A DNA stretch of 64,000 nucleotides, from contig NZ_VCMZ01000001.1 in assembly GCF_006352475.1 (NCBI RefSeq), forward strand, positions 3,720,001 to 3,784,000, in the 5' to 3' direction. This document shows, piece by piece, positions 19,040-30,341 of the stretch; the first letter of the stretch is position 1, and every line of letters starts with the position of its first letter. The notes beneath the pieces were generated by a model, which was given only the letters and a program-made list of their open reading frames with translations, was not told the origin of the DNA and searched no databases. The position numbers and the translations under genes were made by a program. The DNA comes from Acinetobacter pullicarnis. Lineage in GTDB: Bacteria > Pseudomonadota > Gammaproteobacteria > Pseudomonadales > Moraxellaceae.

Positions 19040-20187
19040 TTATGTATACCTATACTGAAGAACTGTTGTAAACACTGCATTGCTTGAATAGTGTCTCAAT
19101 ATTGCATCAGAACCAAAATATGCAGTTAAGCGTTGTTGTATATTTTCTAATGCAAGACCCTGTCCCTCGCGATTTTTTATTCTATCTTTCAGAATCGGAT
19201 TGGTAATGACTATAGTGACCTGCTTGTTGCAGCTTTCGATCAATATATTCACTTTTGATGCAGTCTGGTGCTGTTCAACACCATGGAAAATACTATTTTC
19301 CAGTAAGGGTTGAAGCGTAAGTAACGGGATGGGTATTTGCATTAATGCCAAGGATTGTTGAATTTTCCACTCAACTTGCAACTTTGAACCGAGTCTAATT
19401 TCCTGAATCGCCAAATAATTTTTACAGAATCCTATTTCTTCTTCCAAGCTAACCAATTTTGTTTCTTGCAAACTTGCCCTAAACAACTGCGCGAAATCGA
19501 TCAGTGTTTTCTCGGCCTTTTCTGCATCGACAGCGATAAGACTTACAACTGTATTCAAACTGTTAAATAAAAAGTGTGGATGTATCCGTGCCTGTAGCGC
19601 TTGAATACGCGCTTTTAATTCAGCCTGTTTTTGTTTTAGCCACTGTTCACGTATATAGCTGTAACGTAGACATAGCGCACCTAATAACAGACCATAACTC
19701 AAATTGATACTGAGGTTTTGCCCAACAATCTGCCAGCTTAGGTTTTTAAAAGACAACTGCGCCCCCCAATACAACAAAATATTGAGCGCAACACTGCTCA
19801 AAATGATACAGCCCTGTAAACAGAAAAAACCAACAATTAATGTGACTCGACTACGCAAATCTCGGCTTTTTCGATGATAGATATCCATCAAGGCCACATA
19901 GAGCAATACAATACAATCCAATTGATGTACAGCACATATTTCAATAGCTGTTCAAACTGTAGATTCGACCAAGCCTGCGCCTCAGCCAAACTCAGCAACA
20001 AAGCCAAGATATAACTGGCAATAAACAATTCTGCCAAATACTGCCAACGCCGTATTTTGGCGGACTGATCCCACTGAGGAAATTGTTTTTTTACTTTCAG
20101 CGGTGATTCATGCAGCACTACTTCGGCAATCGGCTTTGAATTTGTTATACTCTTTTTTATTTTCCTGAGCCAATATGACCACATCAT
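19040..20187 (-). pseudogene. algZ: Sensor histidine kinase AlgZ/FimS, frameshifted
   Basis: Two frames together make one LytS-type kinase. The 5' frame (20187 to about 19905) encodes the N-terminus and first membrane helices; the 3' frame (from about 19921 to 19040) continues with further helices, the H-box IHPHFLFNSLNTV and the ATPase N-box NSIFHGVEQH. The break is a 14-nt run of a 5-nt unit (CAATA on the plus strand, 19904-19917, 2.8 copies). Removing one unit restores the reading INWIVLLYVALMDIY. The gene is probably inactive or switchable, though a shortened product from an internal start (TTG 19921) is possible. Its start codon overlaps argH. Confidence 0.85.
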
Positions 20188-21608
20188 CTCATTCCTCTCA
20201 ACCGGCTACCCAAAATCAGACCTCTGGTATGTGGGGTGGTCGTTTTTCTGAAGCGACAGACGCTTTTGTTGCTGAATTTACCGCATCTGTACAGTTTGAC
20301 CAACGTTTTTATCGACAAGATATTGCAGGCTCGAAAGCACATGCCAGTATGCTTGCAAAAGTCGGGGTATTAACGGAACAAGAGCGAGATGACATCATTC
20401 AAGGCTTAGATACAATCCAAGCTGAAATTGAAGCTGGAAACTTTGAGTGGCGTATCGATCTCGAAGACGTGCATATGAATATCGAAGCACGCCTCACAGA
20501 TCGCATTGGCATTACAGGAAAAAAATTACACACAGGCCGCAGCCGAAATGACCAAGTAGCAACCGATATTCGCCTATATGTGCGCGATGAAATTGACGGT
20601 ATTTTAGGCCTGCTTCATAAGCTTCAAACCGGTATTTTAGGTTTGGCGGCAACCCATACCCAAACCATCATGCCTGGCTTCACCCATTTACAAACAGCAC
20701 AACCCGTGACGTTCGGACACCACTTAATGGCATGGTTCGAAATGCTGTTACGTGATAGTGAACGTTTAATCGATTGCCGCAAACGTGTGAATCGTATGCC
20801 ATTGGGTTCTGCTGCACTAGCAGGCACCACCTACCCAATCGACCGCAATTACACTGCACAATTGTTAGGCTTTGACAGCGCAACTGAAAACTCTTTAGAT
20901 GCAGTGTCTGATCGTGATTTTGCCATTGAATTTAATGCTGCAGCCGCATTAATTATGATGCATCTCTCTCGTATGTCAGAAGAACTAATTTTGTGGACTT
21001 CTGCTCAATTTAAATTTGTGAATATTCCAGATCGTTTCTGCACTGGCTCTTCAATTATGCCGCAGAAAAAAAATCCAGATGTACCCGAATTAGTTCGTGG
21101 TAAAACTGGTCGTGTCTATGGTGACTTAATTAGCTTATTAACCCTGATGAAAGCGCAACCGTTGGCATATAACAAAGACAATCAAGAAGATAAAGAACCA
21201 TTATTCGATGCAATCGATACATTACGTGGCTGTCTAATGGCTTTTGCCGATATGATTCCTGCACTGGTGCCCAATATTGAGATCATGCGTGAAGCTGCGT
21301 TACGTGGTTTTTCAACTGCGACTGATTTAGCAGACTACCTTGTGAAAAAAGGCATCGCTTTCCGTGATGCACATGAAATTGTTGGTAAAGCCGTTGCACT
21401 TGGCGTACATGAGAGCAAAGATTTGTCTGAATTAACGCTCAGCCAACTACAACAGTTCTCTGACTTAATCACAGCCGATGTATTTGATCAGGCACTCACA
21501 CTTGAAGCATCTGTCAATGCACGTAATCATTTAGGTGGTACGGCACCAGAACAAGTCAAGCAAGCGATTGCGCGTGCTTATACGCGCATTGAGCAACTAC
21601 AAGCTTAA
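20175..21608 (+). CDS. argH: Argininosuccinate lyase
   Basis: ArgH splits argininosuccinate into arginine and fumarate, the last step of arginine synthesis. The 477-residue protein has MWGGRFSE near the start, [13 protein letters not shown], and the superfamily signature [12 protein letters not shown]. The ATG at 20175 lies inside the first codons of the divergent algZ gene, so the two genes share a very compact promoter region. Confidence 0.97.
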   Translation: MTTSSHSSQPATQNQTSGMWGGRFSEATDAFVAEFTASVQFDQRFYRQDIAGSKAHASMLAKVGVLTEQERDDIIQGLDTIQAEIEAGNFEWRIDLEDVHMNIEARLTDRIGITGKKLHTGRSRNDQVATDIRLYVRDEIDGILGLLHKLQTGILGLAATHTQTIMPGFTHLQTAQPVTFGHHLMAWFEMLLRDSERLIDCRKRVNRMPLGSAALAGTTYPIDRNYTAQLLGFDSATENSLDAVSDRDFAIEFNAAAALIMMHLSRMSEELILWTSAQFKFVNIPDRFCTGSSIMPQKKNPDVPELVRGKTGRVYGDLISLLTLMKAQPLAYNKDNQEDKEPLFDAIDTLRGCLMAFADMIPALVPNIEIMREAALRGFSTATDLADYLVKKGIAFRDAHEIVGKAVALGVHESKDLSELTLSQLQQFSDLITADVFDQALTLEASVNARNHLGGTAPEQVKQAIARAYTRIEQLQA

Positions 21609-21619
21609 GGAATATTCAA

Positions 21620-21892
21620 ATGTCGAAACAAGTCTTTTGCCGTAAATACCAAAAAGAAATGGATGCCCTAGATTTTGCACCATTCCCAGGTGCAAAGGGT
21701 GAGGCGTTATTCAATAGCGTATCGAAACAAGCATGGCAAGAATGGCTCAAACATCAAACGACGTTAATTAATGAAAAACGTTTAAATGTTTTTGAACCTG
21801 AAACCAAGGTTTTTCTGGAAGAACAACGCGAAAAGTTTTTCAACAACGATGACGCTGTAGAAAAAGCGGAAGGTTGGACACCAGAAGCATAA
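21620..21892 (+). CDS. yggX: Probable Fe(2+)-trafficking protein YggX
   Basis: The 90-residue protein has the family length and the conserved start [20 protein letters not shown], split over residues 5-24, with its single key Cys. YggX protects iron-sulfur clusters against oxidation. It follows argH by 11 nt on the same strand and is closed by a terminator. Confidence 0.95.
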   Translation: MSKQVFCRKYQKEMDALDFAPFPGAKGEALFNSVSKQAWQEWLKHQTTLINEKRLNVFEPETKVFLEEQREKFFNNDDAVEKAEGWTPEA

Positions 21893-21903
21893 CTTTGCTT
21901 TTA

Positions 21904-21940
21904 AAAACCTCATGTTGTTGATTCAGCATGAGGTTTTTTA
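21904..21940 (+). terminator. Terminator of argH-yggX
   Basis: AAAACCTCATG and CATGAGGTTTT form a stem with a 12-nt loop, followed by a T-run, 12 nt after the yggX stop. Confidence 0.85.
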
Positions 21941-22041
21941 TAACCATATTTAAGTGAATTTAATCTTATGATTGAGCCATTTAATTGAGATTATTTTCAT
22001 AAAAACAAATAATTTACATAGAACAAAATATAATTACAAAG

Positions 22042-22217
22042 TTGTTACAAGACTAGCAATGCAAATTACGTTGAAAAAACAGATACTGAATGTGTCACAA
22101 ATAAAGTTGTTTTAAACCATTAATCTCTTTGCTGTATTTGTGACTGAGTTCAACAAGATTTAACGTTTAAGCTCGTTTTCATTCCTAGATTTCCCCCAAA
22201 ATCTAGGAATTTTTTTA
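22042..22217 (+). ncRNA. Candidate small RNA with its own terminator
   Basis: The stretch 21941-22440 has no coding region. It holds a perfect 10-bp inverted repeat (22094-22103 with 22135-22144, 31-nt loop) and, about 36 nt later, a strong terminator without an upstream gene. A TATAAT hexamer lies at 22030-22035, though no good -35 was seen. Together these suggest a structured transcript of about 175 nt. The start is approximate and no known RNA family was recognised. Confidence 0.4.
22181..22217 (+). terminator. Orphan intrinsic terminator
   Basis: A perfect 12-bp stem (22181-22192 with 22199-22210) with a 6-nt C-rich loop is followed by seven T on the plus strand. The nearest upstream plus-strand gene, yggX, already has its own terminator about 240 nt earlier, so this one may end a separate transcript. 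Confidence 0.8.
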
Positions 22218-22440
22218 TCTTAAAATTTGTAAAAAAACCTGCAATTTAAGCCTGCTATTCTTATCCCTATAATTTAAGACGCCTAAAAAATACCAGTAAC
22301 ACCGTCACAGAACTGCTCAATATTTTATTTTTAATTTTTTTATCTTATATTCACTTGATAAGCTTAGGCTTAAAATAGCAATCCACTCAATTTAAGTTAG
22401 CACAACAACATTACAAACACTCAGGCTTTAATGAGCTGCA

Positions 22441-22472
22441 ATAAAAAAGCGACCTCAATTGAGGTCGCTTAT
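22441..22472 (-). terminator. Terminator of phoU
   Basis: A 24-nt perfect palindrome (22447-22470, centre AATT) is followed by a T-run on the minus strand, 25 nt after the phoU stop. Confidence 0.8.
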
Positions 22473-22494
22473 CGTGTGAGTACTCGACGTTGAT

Positions 22495-23220
22495 TTAGTT
22501 GCTTTGCTGCACTTTTTCTTCGATTTCTTCAACGCTGGTATGTCGAACATCTAAGCCTTTTGCCATATAAATCACTTGCTCAGAAATATTGCGAGCGTGA
22601 TCACCAATACGTTCGAGTGAGCGCAATACCCACATCACATTAATGACTCTAGAAATGTAACGTGGGTCTTCAATCATATAAGTCATTAAAGTGCGCGTGG
22701 CAGATTGATATTCGCGGTCAATATCTGCATCAGCTAACAACACCTTTAATGCTTGTTCTGCATCAACACGGGCAAAGGCATCTAAGGCATCATGAATCAT
22801 CACACGCACTTGATTACCAATATGTCGTGTTTCCATATAGCCACGAGGCGACTCACCTTCTTCACATAAGGTTTGGGCAATGCGCGCAATTTTCGCAGCT
22901 TCATCACCAATCCGCTCTAAATCGGTATTGGCCTTACTCATTGCAATGACCATACGCAAGTCGATTGCGGCAGGATGACGTCTCGCTAAAATAAGCGTCA
23001 AGGCTTCATCAATATCTCGTTCATATTGATTAACGACATTGTCTTGAAACTGCACTTCTATGGCGAGATTTGCATTGGTATCTAATAAAGCATGAATGGC
23101 GCTGGCCACCTGTTGCTCAACTAAACCGCCCATGGTCATAAATTTGGTGTTTACATCAAGCAAATCTTCATTGAACTGTGAAGAAATGTGATGCGTTAAA
23201 ACAGGATTACTCGGTTTCAA
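22495..23220 (-). CDS. phoU: Phosphate signalling complex protein PhoU
   Basis: PhoU links the PstSCAB phosphate transporter to the PhoR/PhoB pair and dampens the phosphate-starvation response. Two three-helix PhoU repeats are visible with the metal-binding type segments ERIGDEAAKIA and ERIGDHARNISE. The frame is open to 23331, but the residues before SNPVLTHHISSQF are unlike PhoU. A TTG at 23220 with GGAG upstream gives 241 residues, the family size; this start is a judgement. No pst or pho genes are adjacent. Confidence 0.9.
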   Translation of the reverse strand: MKPSNPVLTHHISSQFNEDLLDVNTKFMTMGGLVEQQVASAIHALLDTNANLAIEVQFQDNVVNQYERDIDEALTLILARRHPAAIDLRMVIAMSKANTDLERIGDEAAKIARIAQTLCEEGESPRGYMETRHIGNQVRVMIHDALDAFARVDAEQALKVLLADADIDREYQSATRTLMTYMIEDPRYISRVINVMWVLRSLERIGDHARNISEQVIYMAKGLDVRHTSVEEIEEKVQQSN

Positions 23221-23759
23221 GGTAAGACGCTCCACGGGCAGCGAAATAAAAAAAATAGAAAAGCGATATTCGTGTTGCATTAAAACACAGTGATTGTGAA
23301 TTTTTGATGACAATGCACCATTATTCAGCACAACTTTGGTCTCAGCCTGTATCTACTTCACTTTCTAGTTAAAAATCAATTAATTCAGCAAATAGTACAG
23401 TGAGCAATAATGGCGCAGCACTCGCTAAGTTTCATAAAAATGAAGAAAACGACAAAAACCTAGACAAACGTTATTTGCTCAACAGTTGTTATCCTTTTAC
23501 CACAACAAAATTCAAAATACTTAATTAAAAATTTTAAAATCATAGATATAAATTATCCATGACTCACCTGTATATCAAAAAAATAACGTATCTAAAAATC
23601 AGTGGTGCAAAAAGCAGCCAAGCTTGATCAATCAAGCCATTGCCTACAATTACGGTTCTATCAAAAAACTCTACAAATTATTTCATTTCATTAAATTATT
23701 TTCAGCAACAATAAATTCGTTAACTAAGTCACAACTCTCCCAACCAGCCTGACACTCTC
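23221..23759. other. Non-coding stretch upstream of phoU and the lipoprotein
   Basis: About 540 AT-rich bases lie between two divergent genes. I see no ORF with coding character and no RNA. A dyad GCTTGAT-CA-ATCAAGC at 23622-23637 could be an operator for the lipoprotein gene; otherwise nothing is recognised. Confidence 0.4.
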
Positions 23760-24836
23760 ATGAAGCAAAAAAAAACGATACTAAACAGTCTTATATTTTT
23801 ATGCACCATGCTGACCCTCACGGCTTTTTTGACCGCATGTCAAAATCCAACTTCTGAAAAATCTCAAGAACATGAGCATCCAAGCACAACACAAGAAGCG
23901 CCACCTAATCTAAACGACCTTTGTCAAAATTTGAAAACTGAAATGCAAAATATGAGTAACCATCGCACCACGCTGGCACTCGAACAACTCAATCAGCGTA
24001 TTCGTACCTGTCTGCCCATTATCGAGGTTCCAGAACAACAGCAATTGCTCCTCCTCTCCAAGCAAATGTATAAGCAGTTTCTAAATGTGAAGCGTACGCC
24101 AGAACAGCAACATGCCTTTGAAACCTATACTCAAGATAAAGCGCAATATCCAACGTTACAACAGCTCAATTTCGAAAAATTAAATATTCGAGATCAGTAC
24201 TTATTGCGCCATCTGGGACAAGCTTATATCGAATTAACCGATACGGACTCAAGCCCAATTCACTATCAACGTAACCCACAATATTTAGCCAAGGTTTTTG
24301 CACCCTACCTACCTGATGTGGAAAGTATTTTTATTTCTGAACTGGCTGAACAGCAAACACAACCGAGCATGCAAGGACATGACTTGATTATTTCTCCCCA
24401 GGAAATCGCCAAACGTGCGCTCTTTTGGCAAAAATATCAGCTAGAATTTCCGCAAAGCATGTATCGAACTGATGCCAAAAATTTAGCGCAATACTATACT
24501 GCGCTCCTCTTTAAAGGCAGTCCCAAAACCCCCGTATCCTATGACTATAACGGTGCAAAAGATATTGATCCCGCATCACTCACTGAGATCCAACAACTAG
24601 CAAAACTTGAGCCAACAGAACTTTCCAATCAAGCCAGAAAATTCCTTGTCTTTATCGACCTAAGCAGCACTCAGCGTCAACAGCTACTGCCGAAGCAACA
24701 CCGGTTAGACACTAGCAGTGCGACTTCTTCAGGTGTATTGACGCAACAACAATTGGATCTCTACCTCGGCTTGAAACCCACTGACTCGACACTCAGCAAT
24801 AAAAAAGATGCTTGGCATGATATGGCCTATCACTAA
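23760..24836 (+). CDS. Putative lipoprotein of unknown function
   Basis: The 358-residue protein starts with a lysine-rich signal peptide and a lipobox LTAC near residue 27, so it should be lipid-anchored; the next residue is Gln, which fits the outer membrane. The mature part is Gln-rich and mostly helical, with no enzyme motif that I recognise. It stands alone between phoU (divergent) and the thiC riboswitch, and no clear terminator follows. Confidence 0.65.
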   Translation: MKQKKTILNSLIFLCTMLTLTAFLTACQNPTSEKSQEHEHPSTTQEAPPNLNDLCQNLKTEMQNMSNHRTTLALEQLNQRIRTCLPIIEVPEQQQLLLLSKQMYKQFLNVKRTPEQQHAFETYTQDKAQYPTLQQLNFEKLNIRDQYLLRHLGQAYIELTDTDSSPIHYQRNPQYLAKVFAPYLPDVESIFISELAEQQTQPSMQGHDLIISPQEIAKRALFWQKYQLEFPQSMYRTDAKNLAQYYTALLFKGSPKTPVSYDYNGAKDIDPASLTEIQQLAKLEPTELSNQARKFLVFIDLSSTQRQQLLPKQHRLDTSSATSSGVLTQQQLDLYLGLKPTDSTLSNKKDAWHDMAYH

Positions 24837-24990
24837 AAAAGCTTTGCTTTTCGCAATATCTCTCAGAACAACAATTCATTGTTGTATTGCACACATCACA
24901 AAACAAGTTCGCTAGCTAATCTGCAGATTCTTGATTTATTACAATAATTCCGAACATTCCTTGTGCTGTTCTATGCTAAGATCGAAATTC

Positions 24991-25103
24991 GCTTGACGGA
25001 GCGCGAGTAATACCTCGCTGAGATTGTGTCGGTTCTTTTGATGAGAACTTAAACACAAGTACCGTTGAACCTGATCAGGTTAGAACCTGCGTAGGAATCA
25101 AGC
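24991..25103 (+). promoter_or_regulatory. TPP riboswitch (THI element)
   Basis: The aptamer upstream of thiC shows the conserved CTGAGA (25018-25023) and the TTGAACCTGATCAGGTTAG...GCGTAGGAA core (about 25065-25097). P1 forms between GCTTGA (24991-24996) and TCAAGC (25098-25103). Thiamine pyrophosphate binding should lower thiC expression. The stretch before it (24837-24990) has no gene; it holds only a weak inverted repeat near 24867-24885. Confidence 0.95.
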
Positions 25104-25165
25104 ATCTAAAAATCTTAGCGAATGACCATTCTATCTGCGAGTGTCTCTGCCATATTTTTAGTCGT

Positions 25166-27097
<1,932 letters not shown>

Positions 27098-27133
27098 TTG
27101 CTAAAAAAGTTGTTTTCACATTACGCTCAGTTA

Positions 27134-27162
27134 GAATAGGATGAATTTATTTCATCCTATTC
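27134..27162 (+). other. Perfect hairpin just before nudF
   Basis: GAATAGGATGAA and TTCATCCTATTC form a 12-bp stem with a 5-nt loop, 36 nt after the thiC stop and 6 nt before the nudF ATG. No T-run follows, so it is a poor intrinsic terminator. It may stabilise or cap the thiC mRNA or affect nudF translation; the right arm occupies the place where a ribosome site would be. Confidence 0.5.
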
Positions 27163-27168
27163 ACTTAT

Positions 27169-27780
27169 ATGGACATTATTCTAAAAGCGTCTTTTGATTC
27201 AAATGACCTTCGCATTGAAAATCGGGAATTGGTTTTTCATGGATTCATCCAAGTTGAAAAAGTCAGCTTACGACACCGTTTATTCGAGCAGAATCATGAA
27301 ACCCCAACCCTGACACGTGAACTGGTTCGACGTAAGCAGGCTGCAGGTGTATTACTTTATGATGATCGTCAACAAAGCTTTGCGCTGATTGAACAGTTTC
27401 GAATTGGTGCGATGGATGACCCACACTCACCTTGGCAACTTGAAATCATCGCGGGTGTTTTAGATGGTGACGAAAGTCCAGCGTGTTGTATTCGACGTGA
27501 AAGTTTGGAAGAATCAGGTTGTGAAATTTCAACCCTTGAGCATCTTTTTAGTTTTTATCCTTCTGCGGGTGCTTGTGATGAAATCTTTCATCTGTATAGC
27601 GCTCCAGTCGATTTACCGATGCAAGGTGGTATATTCGGCCTTGAAGAAGAAGGCGAAAATATAAAATTGCACATTATTCCTTATGACAAATTAAACACTT
27701 TATTACATAATCAGCGTTTACGGAATGCACCCGTTATCATGGCATTACAATGGCTGAAACAACATTTATTAACGCAATAA
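27169..27780 (+). CDS. nudF: ADP-ribose pyrophosphatase, Nudix family
   Basis: The 203-residue protein hydrolyses ADP-ribose to AMP and ribose 5-phosphate. The Nudix box runs from GVLDGDES to RRESLEESG (about residues 103-124), and the N-terminus FDSNDLRIENRELVFHGF aligns with NudF. It precedes cpdA by 19 nt, the same neighbourhood as in E. coli (nudF-cpdA). The ATG has no visible Shine-Dalgarno sequence because a hairpin arm lies there. Confidence 0.92.
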   Translation: MDIILKASFDSNDLRIENRELVFHGFIQVEKVSLRHRLFEQNHETPTLTRELVRRKQAAGVLLYDDRQQSFALIEQFRIGAMDDPHSPWQLEIIAGVLDGDESPACCIRRESLEESGCEISTLEHLFSFYPSAGACDEIFHLYSAPVDLPMQGGIFGLEEEGENIKLHIIPYDKLNTLLHNQRLRNAPVIMALQWLKQHLLTQ

Positions 27781-27799
27781 AAAGGTAAAGGGGATACGA

Positions 27800-28606
27800 G
27801 TGTCTGCGCCAGTCGAATTAACAGCAAACAGCCAAATTCTAATTCAAATTACCGACACACATTTGATGGCGAATGCAGGCTCACCTTTTCTTTATCTCAA
27901 CCCTGAACATAGTTTCCATGCGGTGATGGATGATATCCAACACCATTATCCTCATCTCGATGCTTTGATTCATACCGGTGATGTTGCACAAGAAGCGGAT
28001 AGCGCCACCTATCAACGCTATTTGCAGTATATGCAAAGTTTAAACATTAATTTTTTTCAAATTCCGGGCAATCATGATGATATTGACTGTTTCCCCTTTC
28101 AGCAGCCCCTACCCAAACCGACGGTTATTGAATTAGGTGCTTGGTCAATTATTTTATTGAACAGCGCAGTCATGGGGCAGGTTGATGGCTATATCACGCC
28201 TGAGCACTTACATGCCTTGGCTGAGGTCTTAGAACAGCAGCAAGATCAGTTTGTTATTCTTGCTTGTCATCACCATCCTATCGCAATGCAGTCGCAATGG
28301 ATTGACCAGCACAAGTTAAAAAACAGCCCAGATCTAATGCAAGTCATTGAACCATATTCAAATATAAAGGCTGTATTGTTTGGGCATGTGCATCAAGATT
28401 CCTTCAATACATGGAATAATATTCAGTTTCTTTCAACGCCATCGACGTGTGTACAGTTTAAACCGCAACAAGATGACTTCGCGCTTGATCAACAGGCGCC
28501 AGGTTACCGTTGCTTACATTTACATCAAGATGGTTCTTTTTCAACCAAGGTTCATCGTATTGAACATTGCCCATCTATACTAAATGAAGATATTTCAGGT
28601 TATTAG
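27800..28606 (+). CDS. cpdA: 3',5'-cyclic-AMP phosphodiesterase CpdA
   Basis: The 268-residue metallophosphoesterase has the metal-binding motifs DTH (about 18-20), GDVAQ, GNHDD, HHHP and GHVH of class III cAMP phosphodiesterases. It lowers cAMP and so tunes the Crp/Vfr regulon. The GTG start at 27800 follows AAGGGG. It is probably cotranscribed with nudF. Confidence 0.92.
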   Translation: MSAPVELTANSQILIQITDTHLMANAGSPFLYLNPEHSFHAVMDDIQHHYPHLDALIHTGDVAQEADSATYQRYLQYMQSLNINFFQIPGNHDDIDCFPFQQPLPKPTVIELGAWSIILLNSAVMGQVDGYITPEHLHALAEVLEQQQDQFVILACHHHPIAMQSQWIDQHKLKNSPDLMQVIEPYSNIKAVLFGHVHQDSFNTWNNIQFLSTPSTCVQFKPQQDDFALDQQAPGYRCLHLHQDGSFSTKVHRIEHCPSILNEDISGY

Positions 28607-28815
28607 CTTTTCAATTGCTGCGTTTTAGATTAAGTTATGGCTCGTAAAGAAAACTTGCAAAGTCAAATGCCAACATTGATGGCTTTCATCTTTTCTTAAA
28701 ACTCTATATGATGACGCCCCCAATAGAGACATTTTCTATTGGTAGCAATAAGAATACTTGCATATCACCATATTTTTTACGTATAGATGTACGTATATGA
28801 TGAGGAATGCCCTAC

Positions 28816-29343
28816 ATGGCGAATGACAATCAAAATCAAGTGTTTGAAGACAACATCGAAGTCGTTGATGGCGATAAAGCGAAACGTATTCGCAAAGCCA
28901 AACCAAAGACTTCAGAAAGCAGCTCGACGGCCAGTTTATTTGGTATAGCGCCTTATCAGCCTAAAAAAAATGAAGAATACATGTCCGAAGCTCAACTCGA
29001 GCATTTCCGCCAAATTCTATTGGCGTGGAAAGCAGAGTTAATGACGGAAGTTGATCGCACTTTAAATACCATGCAAGATGAATCTTCTGCATTGCCGGAT
29101 GTGAATGACCGCGCAACACAAGAAGAAGAGTTTGCAATTGAATTACGTACACGTGACCGCGAGCGTAAGTTGATTCGTAAAATTGAACAATCAATCGTTG
29201 CCATCAAAAATGATGACTACGGTTTTTGCGAAACGTGTGGTATCGAAATTGGTTTACGTCGTTTAGAGGCACGCCCAACAGCAACCCTATGTATCGATTG
29301 TAAAACATTGGCTGAAATCAAAGAAAAGCAAAACAACGGCTAA
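28816..29343 (+). CDS. dksA: RNA polymerase-binding transcription factor DksA
   Basis: DksA works with ppGpp in the secondary channel of RNA polymerase. The protein has an N-terminal Lys/Glu-rich region, a coiled coil whose tip carries DVNDRA, and a four-Cys zinc finger (CETCG...CIDC). The ATG at 28816 is preferred because GAGGA lies 9 nt before it, whereas the ATG at 28807 is too close. It gives 175 residues, longer than E. coli (151) because of the N-terminus. gluQ follows by 16 nt, a common pair. Confidence 0.95.
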   Translation: MANDNQNQVFEDNIEVVDGDKAKRIRKAKPKTSESSSTASLFGIAPYQPKKNEEYMSEAQLEHFRQILLAWKAELMTEVDRTLNTMQDESSALPDVNDRATQEEEFAIELRTRDRERKLIRKIEQSIVAIKNDDYGFCETCGIEIGLRRLEARPTATLCIDCKTLAEIKEKQNNG

Positions 29344-29359
29344 TCTTGATGATCTCAGT

Positions 29360-30238
29360 ATGAGTGAAATCGTTGCAGCCTATACGGGTCGGTTCGCGCC
29401 ATCGCCAACCGGCCCGTTGCATTTCGGTTCTTTAATGACTGCCGTAGCCAGTTACTGCGAAGCCAAGGCACAGCATGGTCGTTGGCTGGTCCGAATTGAA
29501 GATACGGATATTCCTCGCATTTATCCCAATAGCATCGAACACATACTTACTTGCCTTGACGCTTTTGAGTTTGAATGGGATGCACCTATTATTTTTCAAC
29601 AGCAACGACTTGATCTGTATCAGCAGGTGTTGGATCAATTGGCTGAACTGCAGCTGATTTATGCTTGTCAATGCACCCGTAAAATGCTCGGTTCCAACCA
29701 CATTTATGCAGGTACCTGTCAGAACTTGGCACTGCCCTTTGATGATCAGGCCATCCGTTTCAAGGTCAACGATCAAGTTATTGGCTTTGAAGATGCGCTG
29801 CAAGGACAACAGTGTTCCAATCTGGCCGTTGAGCTCGGTGATTTTGTATTAAAACGCCGCGATGGCATTATCAACTATCAATTGGCAGTGGTGGTCGATG
29901 ATTTTCTTCAAGGCATCACCCATGTGGTCCGTGGTGCTGACCTACTCGACAATACGGCACGTCAAATCTATCTTGGCCAACAATTGGGTTATCCACGCTT
30001 AGATTACATGCACTTGCCCCTCGCTATGAATGATCAGGGGCAGAAATTATCTAAACAGAATCTCGCCCATGCTTTAGAAATTCAATACGCTCCATTACTC
30101 CTCCAACAAGCCTTAAACGCGCTTGGACAAGCTGCTGTTGAACAAGATCGACCACGGAGCATGTTGGCGCAAGCCATTGCACAATGGGATCGTACTCGCA
30201 TTCCGACAGGCACCCAAATTAAAGGGATCTTCCAATAA
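29360..30238 (+). CDS. gluQ: Glutamyl-Q tRNA(Asp) synthetase
   Basis: GluQRS attaches glutamate to queuosine of tRNA-Asp. The 292-residue protein is a short GluRS-like enzyme without an anticodon-binding domain, starting GRFAPSPTGPLHFGSL (class I HIGH-type motif) with a KLSKQN motif near residue 230 and zinc-binding Cys in CQCTRK...GTC. Confidence 0.94.
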   Translation: MSEIVAAYTGRFAPSPTGPLHFGSLMTAVASYCEAKAQHGRWLVRIEDTDIPRIYPNSIEHILTCLDAFEFEWDAPIIFQQQRLDLYQQVLDQLAELQLIYACQCTRKMLGSNHIYAGTCQNLALPFDDQAIRFKVNDQVIGFEDALQGQQCSNLAVELGDFVLKRRDGIINYQLAVVVDDFLQGITHVVRGADLLDNTARQIYLGQQLGYPRLDYMHLPLAMNDQGQKLSKQNLAHALEIQYAPLLLQQALNALGQAAVEQDRPRSMLAQAIAQWDRTRIPTGTQIKGIFQ

Positions 30239-30272
30239 GCCGGGGCCAAACACAATCGAATTTGCCCAGATA

Positions 30273-30317
30273 CAAAAAAGCCTGCGGTTGCTTTAAGTTG
30301 CAACAGCAGGCTTTTTA
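30273..30317. terminator. Bidirectional terminator between gluQ and ftsW
   Basis: AAAAAGCCTGC and GCAGGCTTTTT form a strong stem with a 20-nt loop that itself can pair partly. T-runs follow on both strands, fitting the convergent genes gluQ and ftsW. Confidence 0.85.
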
Positions 30318-30341
30318 TAACCCAATCAATCTAAACCCAAG

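Noticed and set aside
22447..22470. Perfect 24-bp palindrome as a regulator operator
   Set aside because: It lies behind phoU and is followed by a T-run on the minus strand, so a terminator explains it.
28636..28698. 20-codon ORF and a nearby 8-bp inverted repeat (28720-28742) before dksA
   Set aside because: The ORF has no ribosome site and is too short to support; the inverted repeat lacks a T-run. It may be part of the dksA leader, but nothing more can be said.
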